From contig JADLAC010000003.1 in the NCBI GenBank assembly GCA_020848435.1, forward strand, positions 1 to 41,248: 41,248 nt of DNA. Direction: 5' to 3'. This stretch comes from Burkholderiales bacterium. Lineage in GTDB: Bacteria; Pseudomonadota; Gammaproteobacteria; Burkholderiales; WYBJ01. A program made the position numbers and the translations under genes. Below, in pieces: positions 32,111 through 41,248 of this stretch. Position 1 is the stretch's first letter; each line of letters starts with the position of its first letter. The notes below the pieces were generated by a model, which did not search any database, was not told the DNA's origin, and saw only the letters and a program-made list of their open reading frames with translations.

Positions 32111-33073
32111 TCATTGCGCCTTGATGTTGGCCAGTCTCACCACCTCCGCCCACTTCTTGAGATCGCGCACGATGAACTGCGCGAAGGGCTTGGGCGTCAG
32201 GATCATGGTCTCCAGGCCGAGGCCGAGCATGCGCTCGCGTACGTCCGGAAGCTCGGCCGCGCGCACGATCTCGCCATTCAACCGTTCCACGACCGGACGC
32301 GGCAGCTGCGCCGGACCCTGATATCCGTACCACACGAACGCCTCGAAATTCGCGATACCGCTCTCCTCCAGCGTCGGCACCTCCGGAAAGGCGCTGACAC
32401 GCTTCTTGGTAGCAATCCCTAGCGCCTGCAGCTTGCCGCTGCGCACGAGTTGCGCCGCGGTCGGCAAGGTGCTGAAGACCGAGTCGATCTGGCCAGCGAC
32501 CACATCGGCCAGCGCCGGCGCCACGCCCTTGTACGGCACGTGAGTCAGGTTCACGCCGGCCCGCAGCTTGAACAGCTCCGCGACCACATGCGAGGTTGCG
32601 CCGATACCGGCTGATCCGATCGTGAGCTTGCCGGGGTGCGCTCTGCCGAGCTTCAACAGCTCGGCGAGATTGCGCGCCGGTAGCGACGCAGTGACCACCA
32701 GCATCATCGGCGAGGCGCCGACCAGCGTAATGGGCGTAAAGTCCCGAATCGGATCGTAGGGAACCTTCGCGAATATGCTGGGATTCACTACGAAGGGCGA
32801 ATCGGCCAGCATGATCGTGTGCCCGTCGGGCGTCGCGCGGGCTACGATCTCCGCCCCTATCATGCCCGCGGCGCCGCCACGATTGTCCACCAGCACGGTC
32901 TGGCCGAGGCGCTCGGTCAGCTTCTGCGCGATCATGCGCGCGATGATGTCGGTCGAGCCCCCGGGCGGATAGGCGACGATCACGCGCAGGGGGCGCGTCG
33001 GGTAGCTCTGCGCGTACGCGACAGCGGCCAGGGATAGCACGAACAGTATGACCGATCGAAGAATCTTGCGCAT
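32111..33073 (-). CDS. Bug/TctC-family periplasmic binding protein (9)
   Basis: A 320-residue receptor, signal peptide MRKILRSVILFVLSLAAVAYA, then QSYPTRP; loops AYPPGGSTDIIARMIA, DNRGGAAGM, TPDGHTIML and HVPYKGVAPALA. ATG 33073 is preceded by a G-rich AAGGGGG; GTG 33079 is an alternative. It is the last gene of the minus-strand TRAP/dehydrogenase operon, 11 bp after the flavoprotein subunit, so it probably binds the same substrate class as that dehydrogenase. Confidence 0.93.
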   Translation of the reverse strand: MRKILRSVILFVLSLAAVAYAQSYPTRPLRVIVAYPPGGSTDIIARMIAQKLTERLGQTVLVDNRGGAAGMIGAEIVARATPDGHTIMLADSPFVVNPSIFAKVPYDPIRDFTPITLVGASPMMLVVTASLPARNLAELLKLGRAHPGKLTIGSAGIGATSHVVAELFKLRAGVNLTHVPYKGVAPALADVVAGQIDSVFSTLPTAAQLVRSGKLQALGIATKKRVSAFPEVPTLEESGIANFEAFVWYGYQGPAQLPRPVVERLNGEIVRAAELPDVRERMLGLGLETMILTPKPFAQFIVRDLKKWAEVVRLANIKAQ

Positions 33074-33084
33074 CGTCACCCCCT

Positions 33085-34485
33085 TCAGGAATCGAGCTGC
33101 GCCAGCGTGGACACCGTCACCGGCTTGATTGGCGGGCGCATGTTGAACCCGTCACGGTCTCCGGGCGCGTGCCCCGCGACCTGGGCAGCGAGATGCTCGA
33201 CGGTGCTGCCGCAGATGCGTCCCTGGCAGTAGCCCATGCCGCAGCGCGTGACGCCCTTGATGCAATTCACGTCCCACCCCCACGCGGCGATCGCCGCGCG
33301 CAGGGTACCGGCGCTTATCTCCTCGCAGCGGCACACCAGCGTCGCATCCTCGATCGCGCGGTAGTAGCCGGGCTTCACTGCGAACAGCTCGTTGACGAGA
33401 TCGCCGAAGCGGCGGCGATGTACGCGCTCGCGAGCAGCCGCATCCAACTCGGATGCGCGTACCGCAAGGCCAAGCTTGCGCGCTGCCGAGAGCCCGGCGA
33501 GGGTGCCCTCGGCCATGGCCGCATACGCGCCGCCTATTCCCGCCGCCTCTCCTGCGACGAAGACGTGCTCCCGGCTCGTCTGCATCAGGACGTCGTGGCG
33601 TGGAATCCAACCGCCACGCAATGCGTCGTACGTCAACTCGCAGCCCAGTGCGCGCGCGACTTGCACGCTCGGCACGAAGCCGTAAGCGACGCACAGCGTG
33701 TCGGCTTCGATCTCGCGTGCCGGCGCGTCCGTGCGGATATCGCCGTGCGCATCGCAGGCTTGTAGGACGACACGTTCGAGCGCATCGCGCCCGCGCGCTT
33801 CGACCACGCGCTCGCCGAAGCGCAGCCCGATTCCGGCCGCCGCGATTGCGCGCCGATAGCTCCATGCTTCGCGCAAGCGGTCCCAATGTCCCCACATTCG
33901 AAACGCATGGCTGGCCCAGGATTCGGGGCGGGTGGCTTCGGCGATCGCTACGATGTTCGCCCCGGCGCCGAGTAGCGACTTGGCCACCGGCAAGAGGAAC
34001 GGCCCGGAGCCCGCGAGCACGATACGGCTGCCGGCGACCACCCGCTGATGCTTGACCAGCGTCTGCGCGGCGCCGGGGGTCATCACGCCTGGAATATCCC
34101 AGCCCTTGAACGGGATGGTTCGCTCGTACGCGCCGGTCGCGACGACGATGCACTTGGCGCGCGCCGTGCCGCTTTCGGCGCGGCGCACTATGGCGAGCTC
34201 ATTGGCGTCGAAGCTCGCCCATACCAGTGTCTCGTGCGACAGCTCGACACCGGCGGCGCGCACCGCGCCGACCAGGGCGTCGCCCTTGGTGTAATCGGGG
34301 TCCAGACGCGAGCGTGCGGACACCTGAAAGCCCGACGACAACTGCTTGTAGAACTGCCCGCCGGGCTCGGGATACTCGTCCAGCACGAGCACGCTCGCGC
34401 CTGAACGTCGTGCGGCCAGCGCTGCGGACAAGCCCGCGGGGCCGGCGCCGATCACGACCACGTCGGCTGCAAGCATACGACTCAC
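33085..34485 (-). CDS. FAD/NAD-type dehydrogenase subunit with BFD [2Fe-2S] C-terminus (HcnB/OoxA-like)
   Basis: A 466-residue pyridine-nucleotide-disulfide-oxidoreductase-fold subunit. The first Rossmann motif is DVVVIGAGPAGLSAALAARR, the second RIVLAGSGPFLLPVAKSLLGAG, and GEAAGIGGAYAAMAEG closes the FAD site. The C-terminal Cys cluster C385-x-C387 ... C415-x4-C420 (CRCEE, CGMGYCQGRIC) fits a BFD-like [2Fe-2S] site. Relatives are opine oxidase alpha, D-hydroxyproline dehydrogenase and HcnB. GTG 34485 overlaps the previous stop (GTGA); ATG 34476 is an alternative. Confidence 0.9.
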   Translation of the reverse strand: MSRMLAADVVVIGAGPAGLSAALAARRSGASVLVLDEYPEPGGQFYKQLSSGFQVSARSRLDPDYTKGDALVGAVRAAGVELSHETLVWASFDANELAIVRRAESGTARAKCIVVATGAYERTIPFKGWDIPGVMTPGAAQTLVKHQRVVAGSRIVLAGSGPFLLPVAKSLLGAGANIVAIAEATRPESWASHAFRMWGHWDRLREAWSYRRAIAAAGIGLRFGERVVEARGRDALERVVLQACDAHGDIRTDAPAREIEADTLCVAYGFVPSVQVARALGCELTYDALRGGWIPRHDVLMQTSREHVFVAGEAAGIGGAYAAMAEGTLAGLSAARKLGLAVRASELDAAARERVHRRRFGDLVNELFAVKPGYYRAIEDATLVCRCEEISAGTLRAAIAAWGWDVNCIKGVTRCGMGYCQGRICGSTVEHLAAQVAGHAPGDRDGFNMRPPIKPVTVSTLAQLDS

Positions 34486-34778
34486 GGCACGCGATCGCCA
34501 TCGGGCTTGCGAGGCAGACTGACGTTCATTCCGGGCTCCACATAGGTCATGCAGGCGCGCATCCCCGGCTTGCCGTTTACCGTGAGCACGCAGTCGTAGC
34601 AGATACCCACCGCGCAGAAAAGCCCGCGCGGCTTGCCTTGGTTGCGAGTATGGCGCAACACGCGCACGCCCTGGGCCAGCAGCGCCGTGCCCACGGTCTG
34701 GCCGAGGCGGGCTTCGATCGCGCGGCCGTCGACCCAGAGCGTCACCGCTGGCCCAGGAGAGATCGCATAGTCATCCAT
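34482..34778 (-). CDS. Small [2Fe-2S] ferredoxin-like subunit (HcnA-type)
   Basis: A 98-residue Fer2_4 domain. C55, C60, C63 and C76 (CAVGICYDC then MRAC) give the plant-ferredoxin-type [2Fe-2S] spacing C-x4-C-x2-C-x12-C. It passes electrons between the two flavin subunits of the heterotrimer. ATG 34778 overlaps the upstream stop by one base (TGATG), and its own stop overlaps the next GTG, as expected for subunits made in fixed ratio. Confidence 0.93.
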   Translation of the reverse strand: MDDYAISPGPAVTLWVDGRAIEARLGQTVGTALLAQGVRVLRHTRNQGKPRGLFCAVGICYDCVLTVNGKPGMRACMTYVEPGMNVSLPRKPDGDRVP

Positions 34779-35959
34779 CACGCCGTGACTCCGCGCTGCC
34801 CTGCGTTCGCGGCCAAGCGCGCCTTCTCGCGCGCGAGATACTGCTTGAGATCGGCGTCCTTGCCATCGGCGGCGATGACTTCGGCAACATAGCGGCCGGT
34901 CACCGGCGCGAGCGCCACGCCGTCGCCGCCATGGCCGATCGCGACCGCGTAGCCGGCCGGCCCTTGCGTCAGGCCGAGCTGCGGCCCTTGCGGCGAATAC
35001 GGACGCAAGCCTGCCCAGCTCCGCAACGCATGCAGCTGGCCGAGGTAGGGCATCGCGCTCACGGCTAGCCGGCAGATCTCGCCGATCCCCGTCTTGGTAG
35101 TCGCCGTGTCGAATCCAGCGAACTCGTTGGTGCCGCCCAGCATGACAGTGCCGGAGAGCGGCTTGCGGGTGTAGGCGAATGCGGCATTGATGCTCTGCGT
35201 CGATCCTTGATGCTTCGCGAGCAGGGCGCCGGCCGACGACACCCGTATATTGGGCAGATCGTCCGTCGCCTCCAGGATAACGAGCTGTCCACGCCGCGGA
35301 ACGACATCGTGCTCGACGCCGACCATCTTGCCCACCTCGTTCGCATGAGCGCCCGCGGCATTGACTATCCAACGCGTGCGGATCTCGCCCCTCGAGGTGT
35401 GTACGGATCTGACCCGCCCGCCGCTAACGTCGATCGCTTCGACCGCGGTGTCGTGCAGAATGGCCGCGCCGAGCTTCTCGGCCGAGCGGGCAAAGCCTTG
35501 CGTCACCCTGAAGGGGTTGGCTTGGGCATCCGTCGGGCAGTGGCTCGCCGACAGCACGCGCCCCGCGAGCAACGGATTCAGCGCGATCGCCTGCGCGGCA
35601 TCGATCATGGCTATACCCGCGCCGTCCGAGCGCTGCGCCGCCACCAGTTCGTCCAGGAACCGCGCCTGCGTCTCGCTCTGGGCGATGATCATGCCGCCAT
35701 CGACCAGGTATTCGACGTCGTAGCCCAATTCGGCGCTCAACGTCGGAAACATCTGTTGGCTCACCAGCGCGAGATCCAGCGCCAGCCCCGGCTTCTTGGT
35801 CGCAAGCGAGATGACGCCGGAGTTCGCCGCCGAGGCGCCGCGCCCGATCTGCGTGCGCTCGACTACGGCCACCCGCGCGCCCGTCGCGGAAAGGTAATGC
35901 GCGACCGAGCAGCCGATCACGCCTCCGCCGACGATCGCGACATCCACGGCCATCAGCAT
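34778..35959 (-). CDS. DAO-family FAD oxidoreductase subunit (HcnC/OoxB/glycine-oxidase-like)
   Basis: A 393-residue D-amino-acid-oxidase-fold subunit: DVAIVGGGVIGCSVAHYLSATGARVAVVER (6-35), GRGASAANSGVIS, IVNAAGAHANEVGKMVG, and the C-terminal AIGHGGDGVALAPVTG. It supplies the substrate-oxidising site of the trimer. The substrate should be an imino/amino acid or opine; proline derivatives and opines are the best precedents, and nothing in the sequence decides between them. ATG 35959 (ATG 35953 possible). It follows the TRAP permease gene by 123 bp on the same strand. Confidence 0.9.
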   Translation of the reverse strand: MLMAVDVAIVGGGVIGCSVAHYLSATGARVAVVERTQIGRGASAANSGVISLATKKPGLALDLALVSQQMFPTLSAELGYDVEYLVDGGMIIAQSETQARFLDELVAAQRSDGAGIAMIDAAQAIALNPLLAGRVLSASHCPTDAQANPFRVTQGFARSAEKLGAAILHDTAVEAIDVSGGRVRSVHTSRGEIRTRWIVNAAGAHANEVGKMVGVEHDVVPRRGQLVILEATDDLPNIRVSSAGALLAKHQGSTQSINAAFAYTRKPLSGTVMLGGTNEFAGFDTATTKTGIGEICRLAVSAMPYLGQLHALRSWAGLRPYSPQGPQLGLTQGPAGYAVAIGHGGDGVALAPVTGRYVAEVIAADGKDADLKQYLAREKARLAANAGQRGVTA

Positions 35960-36082
35960 GAGGCCGTGTCCTGCGGACTGCCCGGGTGGGTTGCGCGGCT
36001 CAAGGTAGAAGTTGGATCGTGACTGCTGGGCTGGGGGCTAAGGCTAACATGGGACCTGGTGTGCGAGCCACATGGCGGGCAG

Positions 36083-37390
36083 CTATCGACGCGGGCCGGA
36101 CGCCGGATCGGCGCCGAACACGAGATCCGGCAGGAAGGTGATGAGCGGCGGAAACAGCGCGCAGATGAACAGGATCGTCACCAGGATGGCGACCATCGGC
36201 CAGATGTAGCGGTTGACCGACGACAACGACGTCTGGCCGATGCCGAGCGTGACGTACAAGGTCACGCCCACAGGCGGGGTCACCGCGCCGATCGCCATGG
36301 TCATCATGATCAGCACGGCGAAATAGACCGGATCGAAACCGAAGTGATTGGCGATCGGGTAGAGCACCGGGATCATGATGATGCCCGCGGCCACGATTTC
36401 CATGACGCAGCCGATCGCGAGCATCAGCACGAGGATGAGAAGCAGAATGACGTAACGGTTGTCGCTCACTCCGAGCAGGAATCGCCGCGCCATGTCGGGC
36501 ACGTTCTCGTTCGCCAGAATCCAACTGAACACGCCGGCCGCGGCGATCACCAGCATGACCATCGAGGTGGTGAGCGCGGAGCTCAAGAAAGCCTGGATCA
36601 GCGCGCGCACGGACAGCTCGCGATAGATGAACATCGAGACGATCAGCGCGTACACGATGGCGATGGCGCCGGATTCGGTCGCGGTGAATACCCCTGAAAC
36701 GATACCGCCCAGAATGATCACGGGCGCGACCAGCGCCCACGAGGCTTCGCGCATGGCGGTGAAGGTCTGCTTGAGCGTGGCGCGCGGCTCGACCGGGTGG
36801 CCGAGCTTGATCGCGTAGAAGTGCGCGGCGATGATGAGCGACACGCAGATCATCAGCCCCGGCACGATGCCGCCGACGAACAGCTTGCCGATCGAGACGT
36901 TGGCGATCACCGCGTAGATGATGGCCAGGTTGCTCGGCGGAATCATCGGACCCATGGTCGCCGCGGACGCCTGGATCGAGGCCGCGAAGGGCGCGCTGTA
37001 GCCGCGCGCGATCATGGCCGGGATGAGGATCGAGCCGATGGCCGAAGCGTCGGCCGCGGAAGCGCCCGACACTCCGGAGATGATCATGCTGCTCAGCACG
37101 CAGGCCATGGCGAGACCACCGCGAAAATGCCCGACCAGGCAGCTCGCGAAGCGCACTAGGCGCTCGGATATGCCGCCCTGTTCCATGATCGTCCCCGCCA
37201 GGACGAACAGCGGCACGGCAAGCAACGTGAAGCTGTCGATCTGGGCCACCATCCGCTGCGCCACCAGCATGAGGGGCAGGTCGCTCGCGAAGGCGAGCGC
37301 GAGGATGCTCGAGCCCGCCAGCGCGAACAGCACCGGCATGCCGATCAGCAGATAGGCAACGAAGGCCACCAACGCGATGGTGAGCAGCAT
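36083..37390 (-). CDS. dctM: TRAP transporter large permease (DctM)
   Basis: A 435-residue, about 12-helix membrane protein. Conserved TRAP pieces: GMPVLFALAGSSI, SFTLLAVPLFVLAGTIMEQGGI, ISGVSGASAADASAIGSILIPAM, QASAATMGPMIPPSNLAIIYAV, and AIGAVTPPVGVTLYVT. It forms the Na+-coupled transport channel with the small subunit, whose stop overlaps its ATG by one base. Confidence 0.96.
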   Translation of the reverse strand: MLLTIALVAFVAYLLIGMPVLFALAGSSILALAFASDLPLMLVAQRMVAQIDSFTLLAVPLFVLAGTIMEQGGISERLVRFASCLVGHFRGGLAMACVLSSMIISGVSGASAADASAIGSILIPAMIARGYSAPFAASIQASAATMGPMIPPSNLAIIYAVIANVSIGKLFVGGIVPGLMICVSLIIAAHFYAIKLGHPVEPRATLKQTFTAMREASWALVAPVIILGGIVSGVFTATESGAIAIVYALIVSMFIYRELSVRALIQAFLSSALTTSMVMLVIAAAGVFSWILANENVPDMARRFLLGVSDNRYVILLLILVLMLAIGCVMEIVAAGIIMIPVLYPIANHFGFDPVYFAVLIMMTMAIGAVTPPVGVTLYVTLGIGQTSLSSVNRYIWPMVAILVTILFICALFPPLITFLPDLVFGADPASGPRR

Positions 37391-37881
37391 CAGTCGATCT
37401 TGCCCGGCTTGAGCGCGAGCACGTGCTCGTGCAGATTCGCCAGCGCGTTGATCAGCATGACGCTCGCACCGACCGGCACGGCAAGGTAGACGTAGCCCAT
37501 CGCAATCGGCAGCAGCAGGGCGTCGTTGCGCATGCCGAAGAGGGCGAACTGTGCGCCCACCCAGATCAGCACCAGCGTGAACCCGACCATCATGATCTCG
37601 GCGGCGACTTGCACGACGAGCTTGGGGCGTCCAGGCAGCAGCTGCACCACGGAATCGACCCCAACGTGGATGTTGCGGCCGACACCCAGGCCGCCGCCGA
37701 GAAACGAGACCCAGACGAACAGATAGCGGGACAGCTCTTCGGCCCAGACGATCGAATCGTTGAGGACGTAGCGGGCGACTACCGCCGCCGTGACCGTGGC
37801 CACGAGTACAGCGAACTGGATGATGACGACGATCTCGGCCAGGCGATTGATACGCCGGACGAGAAGCTGGACGGTCGTCAT
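37390..37881 (-). CDS. dctQ: TRAP transporter small permease (DctQ)
   Basis: A 163-residue four-helix protein: VVARYVLNDSIVWAEELSRYLFVWVSFLGGGLGVGRNIHVGVD (about 34-76) is the DctQ signature, and MGYVYLAVPVGASVMLINALANL forms the last helix. It is the scaffold partner of DctM. ATG 37881 begins 65 bp after the DctP stop. Confidence 0.95.
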   Translation of the reverse strand: MTTVQLLVRRINRLAEIVVIIQFAVLVATVTAAVVARYVLNDSIVWAEELSRYLFVWVSFLGGGLGVGRNIHVGVDSVVQLLPGRPKLVVQVAAEIMMVGFTLVLIWVGAQFALFGMRNDALLLPIAMGYVYLAVPVGASVMLINALANLHEHVLALKPGKID

Positions 37882-37946
37882 GGGATGCGGGTCGGACAGC
37901 CGCGGTGACGCCCGGCCGCGCTCGACCGGGCAGCGGGCTGCGCGCG

Positions 37947-38957
37947 CTACATCTTGATTACCGCATCGATCAGCTTCATGCCGCCTATGGTCTTGGCATA
38001 GTCCTGGTAGACCGGGGCGACGGCCTTTTGCAGCGGCGCGGTATCGACCGCGACCACCTTGACGCCCGCGTTCTTCTGCAGGTGCTCGATCATGGTGCTC
38101 TGATCCTTGACCGATACGCCGCGCTGCCAGACGGTGGCTTCGCGCCCGGCTTCGAGCAGCGCGGTGCGCTCCTTTTCGGTGAGTCGCTGGAACGACTTCT
38201 CGCTGATCAGCATGTATTGGCCCGTGTAGACGTGATTGGTCAACGACATGACCTTGGCGATTTCCCAGATCTTGATGTCGTTGAGAGCGGCAGGCGGCGC
38301 CTCGCCGGCATCGACCACCCGCGTCTGCAAGGAGGTGTACAGCTCGCCCCACGGAATCGGCGTCGGATTGGCGCCGAGCGCCTTGAACGTCGCCACCATG
38401 ACGGGCGACTCGGGCACGCGGATCTTGAGACCCTTGAAATCGGCGAGCGTCGTGATGGGTTTCGACGCCGTGGCGATGACGCGGATGCCTGCCGTGGTGT
38501 AACCGATCGGGCGCACGCTGGTCTTGGCGAGGATGCGCCGCTCCACCTCCTTGCCGATGTCGCCGTCCTCGACCTTGAACGCATGGTTGAAATCGCGAAT
38601 GAGGTAGGGCAGCGCGGTGAGCCCGCCGGAGGCTTCGAAGCCCTGCACGACGTTGCCGGTGACGTTGCCCATGTCGATGGTGCCGAACATCAAGCCTTCC
38701 ATGATCTGGCGCTCGTTGCCGAGCTGAGCGTTGGGCAGCACGCGGATTTCGACCTGCCCTGCGGTGCGCTGCTTGACGCCCGCTGCGAGCATTTCCGCCG
38801 CCTTGTGGATCGAGTGCTCGGCGCTGAAGATATGGGCGAAGCGCAAAGTCTTCTGGGCGAGCCCGGGTGCCGGAACGGATGCGGCGAGGACCGCCACACA
38901 GCATGCGATCGATCGAACAACGGCGTCCATGCGTGTCTTCATGCCAGAGATGTTCAT
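37947..38957 (-). CDS. dctP: TRAP transporter substrate-binding protein (DctP)
   Basis: A 336-residue periplasmic receptor. The signal peptide is about 1-36 (VVRSIACCVAVLAASVPAPGLA). The mature part starts KTLRFAHIFSAEHSIHKAAEML, with the arginine-bearing KGLKIRVPESPVMVATFKALGANPTPIPWGELYTSLQTRVVDAGEAP typical of carboxylate recognition. GGAGGAG six bases upstream selects ATG 38957; the frame is open further upstream. It leads the TRAP-dehydrogenase operon, so its ligand is presumably what the heterotrimer oxidises. Confidence 0.95.
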   Translation of the reverse strand: MNISGMKTRMDAVVRSIACCVAVLAASVPAPGLAQKTLRFAHIFSAEHSIHKAAEMLAAGVKQRTAGQVEIRVLPNAQLGNERQIMEGLMFGTIDMGNVTGNVVQGFEASGGLTALPYLIRDFNHAFKVEDGDIGKEVERRILAKTSVRPIGYTTAGIRVIATASKPITTLADFKGLKIRVPESPVMVATFKALGANPTPIPWGELYTSLQTRVVDAGEAPPAALNDIKIWEIAKVMSLTNHVYTGQYMLISEKSFQRLTEKERTALLEAGREATVWQRGVSVKDQSTMIEHLQKNAGVKVVAVDTAPLQKAVAPVYQDYAKTIGGMKLIDAVIKM

Positions 38958-39095
38958 ACCAGCTCCTCCGTTGGATGCCGCGCTGCGGCGGCCCGCGGTG
39001 CGATCCGATTCGCCGAGCCGGCGGCCGCGGATGCGACCGGCACTGCCTTTGCCGCTACTCGGTACGATCAATCTAACCCAATGCGGGGTCGATGA

Positions 39096-40102
<1,007 letters not shown>

Positions 40103-40450
40103 TTCGGCGCGCGCCTCCAGGGCAGCGCCTGCCCTGGAGCTGGAGCCGGCGGCTGCCCAGCTATCGAGTCGCCTCCGGTACGCGGCGCGTGCCTGCAAGC
40201 GCAGTGCCGGCTGCCGGTGATCGGGCGCGTGGCCGCAGCCAACCCGCCTGCCCTGGACCGGGTCCGCTGGCCCGCAATCGAGCCATCCGGCTGCGAATTT
40301 GGAAAAGGCCGCCGATGCGATGCGTCATTCGAAGCTTGAAAGCGCACGCAAGCGGCTAGAAAACTGCATTGTTCTCGGTTGTGCGCCGCAAAATATTGGG
40401 CTAAAGTCACGCTCCAGGAATGGGCTCGGTCCGAGCCACGACGGAGACGC
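40103..40450. other. Intergenic region with a strong hairpin and a weak promoter
   Basis: CTCCAGGGCA (40115-40124) and TGCCCTGGAG (40130-40139) form a perfect 10-bp stem with a 5-nt loop just after the YkuD stop, without a T-tract. A second GCCTGCCCTGGA occurs about 120 bp later as a direct repeat. Near the other end TTGTGC (40379-40384), 17 bp, TAAAGT (40402-40407) may drive the reductase gene. No coding frame in between is convincing. Confidence 0.45.
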
Positions 40451-41194
40451 ATGATGCGCTTAGCAGGCAAGGTGGCGATTATTACCGGCGCGGGTCGCGG
40501 TATCGGCCAGGCGACCGCGCTGAAGTTTGCCAAGGAAGGCGCGCACGTCGCGGTCTGCGACATCGATGAAGGCTCGGCGCTCGAAACCGCGCGCCGGGTG
40601 CAAGCCCTCGACGGCGAGGCCATGGCCTTCAAGGTCGACGTCACAGACAAGCTCAGCATCCAGGCCATGGTCGAAGCCGTGCACGCGCGCTACGGCAAGA
40701 TCGATATCCTGGTCAACAATGCCGGCATCGTGGCCGACGCCCAGCTCAAGCGCATGACCGACGAGCAGTTCGATCGGGTCATCGACATCAATCTCAAGGG
40801 GACGTACAACTGCACCAAGGCCGTCGTGGACATCATGCTCGAACAGCAATCGGGCGTGATCCTGAATGCGTCTTCGATCGTCGGCCTGTACGGCAATTTC
40901 GGCCAGACGAACTACGCAGCCAGCAAGTTCGGCGTCATCGGCATGGTCAAGACCTGGGCGCGCGAGCTGGGCAAGCGCGGCATCCGCGCCAATGCCGTAT
41001 GTCCGGGTTTCGTCCATACACCGATCATTCACACCATTCCCGACAAGGTCATCGACGCACTGGAACACAAGGTGCCGTTGGGGCGCCTCGGCAAGCCGGA
41101 AGAGATCGCCAACGCCTACGCCTTCCTCGCCTCCGACGAGGCGAGCTATATCAACGGCGCGGTGCTCGAAGTCAGCGGCGGGCTCACGATCTAG
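40451..41194 (+). CDS. FabG-type short-chain dehydrogenase/reductase
   Basis: A 247-residue classical [11 protein letters not shown] (12-19) binds NADP(H), NNAG follows strand 4, and the catalytic set lies in [23 protein letters not shown] (Ser, Tyr-x3-Lys). [29 protein letters not shown] is the usual tail. It likely reduces a 3-oxoacyl thioester (3-oxoacyl-ACP or acetoacetyl-CoA type), though the substrate is not fixed by sequence. GGAG precedes the double ATG at 40451/40454. Its TAG stop lies inside the terminal repeat. Confidence 0.92.
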   Translation: MMRLAGKVAIITGAGRGIGQATALKFAKEGAHVAVCDIDEGSALETARRVQALDGEAMAFKVDVTDKLSIQAMVEAVHARYGKIDILVNNAGIVADAQLKRMTDEQFDRVIDINLKGTYNCTKAVVDIMLEQQSGVILNASSIVGLYGNFGQTNYAASKFGVIGMVKTWARELGKRGIRANAVCPGFVHTPIIHTIPDKVIDALEHKVPLGRLGKPEEIANAYAFLASDEASYINGAVLEVSGGLTI

Positions 41195-41248
41195 GAGCCT
41201 GTCGGACTTGATTTCACGTGTGCGACGGAGGCGATTTTCGCGCAGGGC
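41191..41248. repeat. Terminal repeat, right copy (inverted)
   Basis: Reverse complement of 86-143 with a single mismatch. It starts at the stop codon of the reductase gene and is cut by the window end, so the hairpin part seen in the left copy is probably just outside. Confidence 0.9.

Noticed and set aside
33085..35959. Hydrogen cyanide synthase hcnABC
   Set aside because: Subunit types match, but the order is C-A-B instead of A-B-C, and the genes are tied to a TRAP transporter. Opine or hydroxyproline-type dehydrogenases have the same subunits, so a cyanide role is not supported.
40115..40139. Intrinsic terminator after the YkuD gene
   Set aside because: The stem is perfect but no T-tract follows, so termination cannot be claimed.

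Overview
The window is GC-rich, densely packed DNA that looks like a betaproteobacterium of the Burkholderiales type. The main reasons are eight apparently intact periplasmic binding proteins of the Bug (TctC) family plus one remnant, a CbbR-like LysR regulator, TATAAT-type promoters and a phosphoketolase/transaldolase pair. No tRNA, rRNA, CRISPR array, phage gene or intact transposase was seen. Both window ends carry the same repeat in inverted orientation (86-143 and 41191-41248, 57 of 58 bases identical), so the window may be a complete contig bounded by repeats.

Left part (1-7.1 kb): an ECHDC3-like crotonase-fold protein lacking both catalytic glutamates; divergent promoters; a small membrane protein with a hairpin-rich leader; a BLUF blue-light photoreceptor with all key flavin-site residues; a LysR regulator; and a TerC/YjbE membrane protein fused to a Usp-like domain. 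The LysR-terC intergenic region carries two yybP-ykoY (Mn2+) riboswitch aptamers, one on each strand. One leads into terC and overlaps an intrinsic terminator. The other leads into the LysR gene and has its own competing helix. After terC lie a 196-bp element with 28-bp terminal inverted repeats and a CapA-family metallophosphoesterase.

Central part (7.2-20.3 kb): a largely translationally coupled catabolic cluster: LeuC/LeuD-type hydro-lyase, Bug protein, Pht5-like protein, two more Bug proteins, an LLM flavin oxidoreductase and two MmgE/PrpD proteins. Then comes a ThDP-dependent enzyme with its own strong promoter, embedded in a 37-bp direct repeat, followed by a dienelactone hydrolase and a convergent carboxymuconolactone-decarboxylase-family gene. 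This suggests uptake and breakdown of an unknown di- or tricarboxylate or ring-cleavage product.

Next (20.4-27.3 kb): a broken Bug gene fused to an unrelated fragment, a LeuB/tartrate-dehydrogenase-like enzyme overlapping a Bug gene without a signal peptide, an FAD-dependent fumarate-reductase-like oxidoreductase, two further Bug genes and a small protein. An FNR-type box at the right distance from a -10 element precedes transaldolase and phosphoketolase (27.4-31.0 kb), implying a low-oxygen phosphoketolase shunt.

Right part (31.1-41.2 kb): two Bug genes; a minus-strand operon of a TRAP transporter (DctPQM), a three-subunit flavin/iron-sulfur dehydrogenase of the opine oxidase/hydroxyproline dehydrogenase/HcnABC superfamily and a Bug protein; then tadA coupled to a YkuD L,D-transpeptidase-like gene, and a FabG-type reductase whose stop codon lies inside the terminal repeat.
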